This document shows positions 59,221 to 64,000 of a DNA stretch of 64,000 nucleotides, piece after piece; within the stretch, counting starts at the first letter, position 1, and the number at the start of each line of letters is the position of its first letter. Both the position numbers and the translations under genes were made by a program. Source of the DNA: Zingiber officinale (taxonomy: Eukaryota; Streptophyta; Magnoliopsida; Zingiberales; Zingiberaceae); the NCBI RefSeq assembly GCF_018446385.1, contig NC_055991.1, positions 115,673,794-115,737,793 of the forward strand, written 5' to 3'. Below the pieces are notes generated by a model. It saw nothing but the letters and a program-made list of their open reading frames with translations. It had not been told where the DNA came from and ran no database searches.

Positions 59221-59388
59221 CCCTCAACCCCGTCAAAAACACAACGTCGATAAGCCTTGACTTCTTCACGGCTTATCCTCTTGAGGGCGTCTCCAACTAC
59301 ATGGAGGGTGCCCTCCACCTGTGTCCAGGGCACCCTCTGCTCAGCGTCCAGGGCGCCCTCAAGCTCCATGAGGGCGCCCTCTACCCTG

Positions 59389-61361
59389 TGTTGGGTTTTT
59401 CGGGCCGCGAAAATCGCTTTTTCGCATCGCGGAAATCCCGAAACTCCCTAGCCAATGGATCCGTGCAAAGAAAAATTTTCGAAAAAAAACTACGAGTACG
59501 AGTTTACCTAGATCTACACTTAGATCTACATGGAGAAAATCTTATACCTTCGATGCGTGTCCTTCGCGAGTCCCGCTTGTCCAAGGAGATGTCGGATCTC
59601 TAGTTGTCAAAGTAGGCAACTCTCTAGAAGTATCCACACGAACAAGATGTGTTCTCTAACACACAAGGATGGAGAAGAGAACACCATAAGTGTGCTAGCA
59701 CTTCTTGATGCTCTCGGATGGGATTGGAAGAAGAAGAAAGGAAAAGAAGAGAACACACTCCTCTAAAATCTCTATGTGACTTTCACTAACCTTTCTTTTT
59801 GGATTAGATTCACTCTCCTTTCTTCTCCCTTGCTTGAAACCCATGACCAAGAGAAGAAAAGGAGCAAGAAGAGAGCTTAGGAGGAGGAAGATGACTTGAA
59901 TGAGAGTTACTCACCAAAAGAAAACTTCTCTTTTTCCATCAAGTGGTGTAACCCCCTTCACATTAATCACAATTAATGTGGAGGCCATTAAAGAGAATAG
60001 TTGTAACCTCCATGAGGTGGCACATGTGATGATGTGGCACATCATCATTAGTTCTCCTAATGCCAAGTCACAAATGATGTGGCATAAAGTCAAGTCAAAC
60101 TTGACTCTTCCTCTTCCTCTCAAGTCAAGTTAAACTTGACTTAATCTCTCTCATGGTTGATCTAATCCAACCATTTAATTCAAGCCATTTAATATAATGA
60201 ATCTAATTCATTTAATTAAATTGATTCAATGAGTCATAATCTAAATTAGACTCATTGAACACATGAATCAACTTGAGTCCAACTCAATTAGCCCAATTAG
60301 GATTACTCTTAACCCAATTTGATTCATCAGATGAATCTAATCCTCTTGGTTCATCATATGAACCTAATCTCCATCCACTTGTTCTTTGTGTATGACCCAA
60401 TAGGTTCTTGTAATGTTGGCAATGCCCCTAAACTCATTTAGAAGCATAAGTAATGAGCGGTATCTAGCAATACATCATTACTACCCAAGTTACAAGAATG
60501 TTGAGATCCAACATCACCTTGTGACTACTAATTGTGACTCCTCACAAAATATGACAAGTGTCCTTCTATCCTAGACATCTAGATTGATCAATGTGAGGTA
60601 TAGACCGTGTCATCCTCTGATCAAACTAAATCTTGAACTCCAAGTAGACTCACTAAATCAAATGAGCTCAATATCTCATATTGACTCATTTGGGCATGGC
60701 CATGCACTTCGTGATCTCACTCTATCAAGAATATCGATATCTCTCCCGTCATATAGGAGGGATAGATCCCATCTACATCACTCACATCCCTCTGCATAAT
60801 TCGTTACATACCCAGTAATCGCCTTTATAGTCCACCCAGTTACGGGTGACGTTTGACGAAACCAAAGTACATAACTCCTTATGTAGGGATCCATGGTGAC
60901 TTCAGGTCTAAGGACTAGTAGTCATACTAATAGCCACATGAGAAAGTATATGACACTCATATAACGATCCATGATACTTTCTCATGGCGGGTCATTCAGT
61001 ATACATTCTCTAATGTATACCCATGTGTCAACTTGATATCTCTATATCCATGACTTGTGAGATCAAGTCATCGAGTTGACCTACATGCTAGTCTTATTGC
61101 ATTAACATTGTCCCTGAATGTTAATACTCGACTAGGAATGATTAAGAGTAGTGTTCCCTATATCATCTCACTATCGGTTCAACTAACCGATTGATATAGG
61201 TGAGAACCTTCTACTCAAGGACGCTATTATACTTAGTTTATTTGGCACCAATACAAGTAAGTATAATAACCAAAACAAAATGCCTTTATTTATATAAGAA
61301 TATGATACAATGAGTCCATAATACAATCATCAAATGATTGGCTCTAGGGCTCTAACTAACA
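59389..61361 (-). mobile_element. 1973-bp solo LTR of a Copia-type element
   Basis: The minus strand starts TGTTAGTTAGAGCC and ends AAAAACCCAACA. CCCTG flanks both sides (59384-59388 and 61362-61366). CTTATATAAATAAAGG near 61290 is a probable TATA box. It has no internal region, so it arose by recombination between two LTRs. Small ORFs inside are not convincing. Confidence 0.9.
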
Positions 61362-61811
61362 CCCTGCTGCGCGGAGGTCTTCAACCAGTCTCTTGAGGCA
61401 CACACTCTAATTCACTTCCTACAAAATATGTTAGTACAACATATCCTGCAAAACAAAGTTAGAACATAATGAGACATAGAATTTGGCAGTCATCGGTCTG
61501 TCCGATTCTGACTTCGAATTTCTGACCAGAAATCCTAGGTCGAGCAGACACCTACTGTTCCCTCATCGGGGAATGCGTCCTCACCTACTCCACTCAGGAG
61601 AGTTTACCTGTTGCTAGTTGATCCTCCAGATTAACTGGACTTTTGCTCAGTGCTTGAGGCTCCAAGACTTTCCGCTGGACGTCCACTCCATGACCTGCCC
61701 AGTCTTTCACCTGGTTCACGACACTAGGACTTTCCACCTAGAGTCCTCGACTCTAAGACTTTTTGCCCGAAGCCCTCGGCTGGACAAGACTTCCAGCCTA
61801 GGGTTATCACC

Positions 61812-61863
61812 CCCTAGGACCTAGGGTTACCTCCCCCTAGGACCTAGGGTTACCTCCCCCTAG
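61812..61863. repeat. 23-bp tandem repeat in Sirevirus LTR
   Basis: CCCTAGGACCTAGGGTTACC recurs at 61812, 61835 and in part at 61858. CCTAGG is palindromic. The location is the U3 part, like the hairpin array at 665-861. Confidence 0.85.
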
Positions 61864-62025
61864 GGTTTTCTACCTGCCTAACCACATCTAGGACTTTTGT
61901 CTATGTACACTTAGGACTTTCCTGCAAGCTTATTCAAACCCATTATATCACAAATACCCTTAACTTTGAACCCTTTGCCATTATCAAAACTTATGTTCGA
62001 TCATCGGATGCTTCTCGCACCAACA

Positions 62026-62673
62026 ATCTCTCCCTTTTTTATTATGGTAACAAAATTCAAAGCTAAGTAAAACAAGAGTACAAAAAATATTAAGAATCAG
62101 TAAACTAGAACACTTTAAGTGATTGTAGCAAATTGAACAAAATGAAATTGAGCAAAATATTCTAGTTTTATTCATTTTCACTTTAATTTTCTCTTTCTTA
62201 ATTTTCACTTTCCTCTCCCCTTTTACCATAAGTCAAAAATATAGAAAGTATAGAAAGGGATGGAAAGAAATGATAGTTTTGCACCCCCTGAAAGGAAGCT
62301 TTATTTTTTGAAACTAGTAGTTGTAAAGAAAATTTAAGCAAATATTATCTAGTCAAAATAATATGTTTGCAAGTTAAGTTAATAAATTAAATTCAGGTAT
62401 TAAATTCCTAGGCTAAATTCAATATTTTGAAAAACTAATAAAATTAGAATTTTAAAAAATATTTTTCCTAGAATTTTAGAATTAAGTAACAGATTGAAAT
62501 AGTAATTTTGAAATTAGAACAAATCCAAGTTTATAAAGGATGTTTATCAAACAAACTAGAACAACCGGTCTATAGATAGGATGCCAAATATATACAAAGC
62601 ATAGAGAAAGAACTGATCAAGACAGAGCATCGTCAGTAGGTGGTGGTAATGGTCGCTCGGGGGCCCGGAGAGT
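62026..62673 (-). other. Polypurine tract and noncoding 3' part of Sirevirus
   Basis: Minus strand AAAAAAGGGAGAGATTG (about 62026-62041) adjoins the LTR. The rest is AT-rich without ORF of note. Confidence 0.65.
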
Positions 62674-63917
62674 CTAAAGAATCTGGTCAAGTCTGAAAGT
62701 CACATCATCCAGGAGAGTAGTCATCTCTCCCTGGAGTGTGCTGAAGCCATCTGAGACTGACTGCTGTAAATGTGCGGAGGACTCCTCGAGATGAGTAAGG
62801 CGATCCTCAACGGACAGTGAAGTCGAGGGCCAGGTCGAAGTCGAGGGTCGGGTCGTGGTCGAGGGTTGTGCCGGAGGAGAATCCTCAAAGAAATTTGCCT
62901 CTGTAAACTCTAACCACTCCTCCCCCTCGGCAGGGGCATAAAAATCATCTCCTGCTGGAGCAACTAGCTGTGGCCCACCTCTCCAGGATAGGACTCCCTG
63001 AACGGTAATATCTACATGCACTAGGGCTAACTGACGTTGTCCGAACTCATCATAAGGACCAAGGGAAGTAACCCTCCCCTAGGTCGTGTCTATCTCTAGG
63101 GTCGAAAACATATATGTCAAGACATGATAATAGGGCATATGGATCTCGAGCCTAGTGACGAGACCGGCGACACGTATAATGTTATGGAACATATGTAAAG
63201 TTATATCTATGTCCAACCTCTGACAAAGGGCATATAAAAAAAAGAATGAGAAGGGTGCATCTTCAGAACGTTCCGAGATGCAATCAGCAAAATGCAAGAA
63301 GTCAGAACTCAGTACATAATATAGTCCTGGACCCTAAGAGAGAGCGACCTGAAGTCAGTCACTACAGGTAGTCTCTCCTCCTCCAAAAGATACATATAGA
63401 TAGTATCTAGGGTGATATGGGAGTAGGGCTCACCAAATGGTAAGTCTCTACTAGGGTAGCACAAAAAGGAACATATGGATAACCTAAGTCCTAGACTAGT
63501 GCATAAAAGGGTGGGAAAAAACTGAATATCTCTTCCACCAACTCTGGTGGAGTATGTCAAATAATTTACTCTATCTAGATTATTATAAAACTATGCACAT
63601 AGGTCATGATTAACTATATTACTACAGTAAACCAGCTTATCTAGCTGGTAGTGCTCAAACATCTGGATGATAGATGGATAATATTTGGTAAAAAAAGATC
63701 TGCTTAAATAACGACATTTTAAAACAGTAAATTTATGACTAAGGAACTCTATCCTATGCCACTCAGAGGGAAACCTAGGATTCCTTGATGGTGTGCTACT
63801 AGAAGCAGCGTCTACATTCCTTCTCTTTCTATTTTTACATAAGCAAACATATAACAAAAAGTACAAAGGAAATACATATTGATGTAGTAAACGAAGTAGG
63901 GTATACTTATGAAGCAT
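62674..63917 (-). pseudogene. Sirevirus env-like / plant transposon-protein ORF
   Basis: The reading runs from 63917 with FPSEWHRIEFLSHKFTVLKC and SIIQMFEHYQLDKLVYC, then TYSTRVGGRDIQFFPTLLCT, HMFHNIIRVAGLV and an acidic, proline/serine/threonine-rich tail ending in LEESSAHLQQSV coiled-coil-like sequence. It resembles the domain named putative plant transposon protein found in the extra ORF of Sireviruses, between pol and 3' LTR. Lesions: TAG for a glutamine codon near 63588, a frameshift near 63305 and TAG near 63078. An N-terminal hydrophobic stretch (PLYFLLYVCLC) is present. It may be called env-like by position, but a membrane-fusion role is not shown. Confidence 0.65.
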
Positions 63918-64000
63918 TTTGGGATCGCGGGAGGAAATCTGGTGTTGGAGGGCGCATTGGTGTGAGATATTTCGTGTTTGGGACGTGAAAAATGTGAACA

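Larger units (their letters stand above)
57775..62025 (-). mobile_element. Sirevirus 3' LTR interrupted by two insertions
   Basis: TGTTGG at 57775 and CCAACA at 62025 bound an LTR that is about 1.27 kb once a MITE (58227-59220) and a solo LTR (59389-61361) and their target duplications are left out. GGCGCCCTC-type repeats lie on both sides of the solo LTR. A purine tract follows at 62026, so the element's body is to the right, on the minus strand. Confidence 0.82.

Noticed and set aside
59389-61361. Host gene from several 60-100 codon ORFs
   Set aside because: The stretch is a solo LTR with exact termini and CCCTG duplication.

Overview
This is a plant nuclear window. Genes are intron-rich and sparse, and most of the DNA is nested transposable elements: Copia elements with tRNA-Met primer sites, Tat-type Gypsy, CACTA, hAT-like MITEs and a tRNA-derived SINE. 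A monocot is likely, and Sirevirus-like families with GGCGCC-rich and GTCGAC-rich LTRs would fit Zingiberales. That placement is impression, not proof. No rRNA, free tRNA gene or CRISPR was seen.

Layout. 1-969 is a Sirevirus-type Copia LTR inserted in a truncated Tat/Retand-type Gypsy end (970-3433). 3.4-5.6 kb is an old Copia gag relic cut by another Sirevirus-like LTR. 6.1-20.5 kb is the genic part. It has three copies of an IWR1/RDM4-like gene: truncated copy A (about 6.15-8.39 kb), intact ten-exon copy B (11010-15936) and a two-exon relic C (19.4-19.6 kb). A broken PDAP1-like 5' end (17795-19079) lies between B and C. The 3' flank of copy C is split by a hAT-like element (20501-37673), itself split by a 15.9-kb Gypsy (20679-36544, TSD ATAAC). 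That Gypsy carries an antisense extra ORF, which is split by a gag-only Copia (23725-28431, TSD GAGGG).

38.9-57.3 kb is an ancient minus-strand Copia relic. It is interrupted by a CACTA element (40474-46071, TSD AAG) carrying fragments of three host genes (PAD4-like lipase, glutamate:glyoxylate aminotransferase, FEN1), and by a plus-strand Copia (46173 to about 56660). The latter hosts a gag-only Copia (48198-51896). 57.8-64 kb is the 3' end of a minus-strand Sirevirus with an env-like ORF. Its LTR holds a 994-bp MITE and a 1973-bp solo LTR with target-site duplication CCCTG.

The only gene that reads as intact is copy B of the RDM4/IWR1-like gene: all ten exons join in phase to about 424 codons. 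Its family links nuclear import of RNA polymerases to RNA-directed DNA methylation, the pathway that silences elements like those around it. The most unusual signals are arrays of short hairpins inside element regulatory regions. Loops are constant while stems change on both arms together (clearest at 665-861 and 47600-47990; a third array with identical stems at 24778-24887). Also notable are the multi-gene-capturing CACTA and the mosaic LTR pair of the gag-only Copia.
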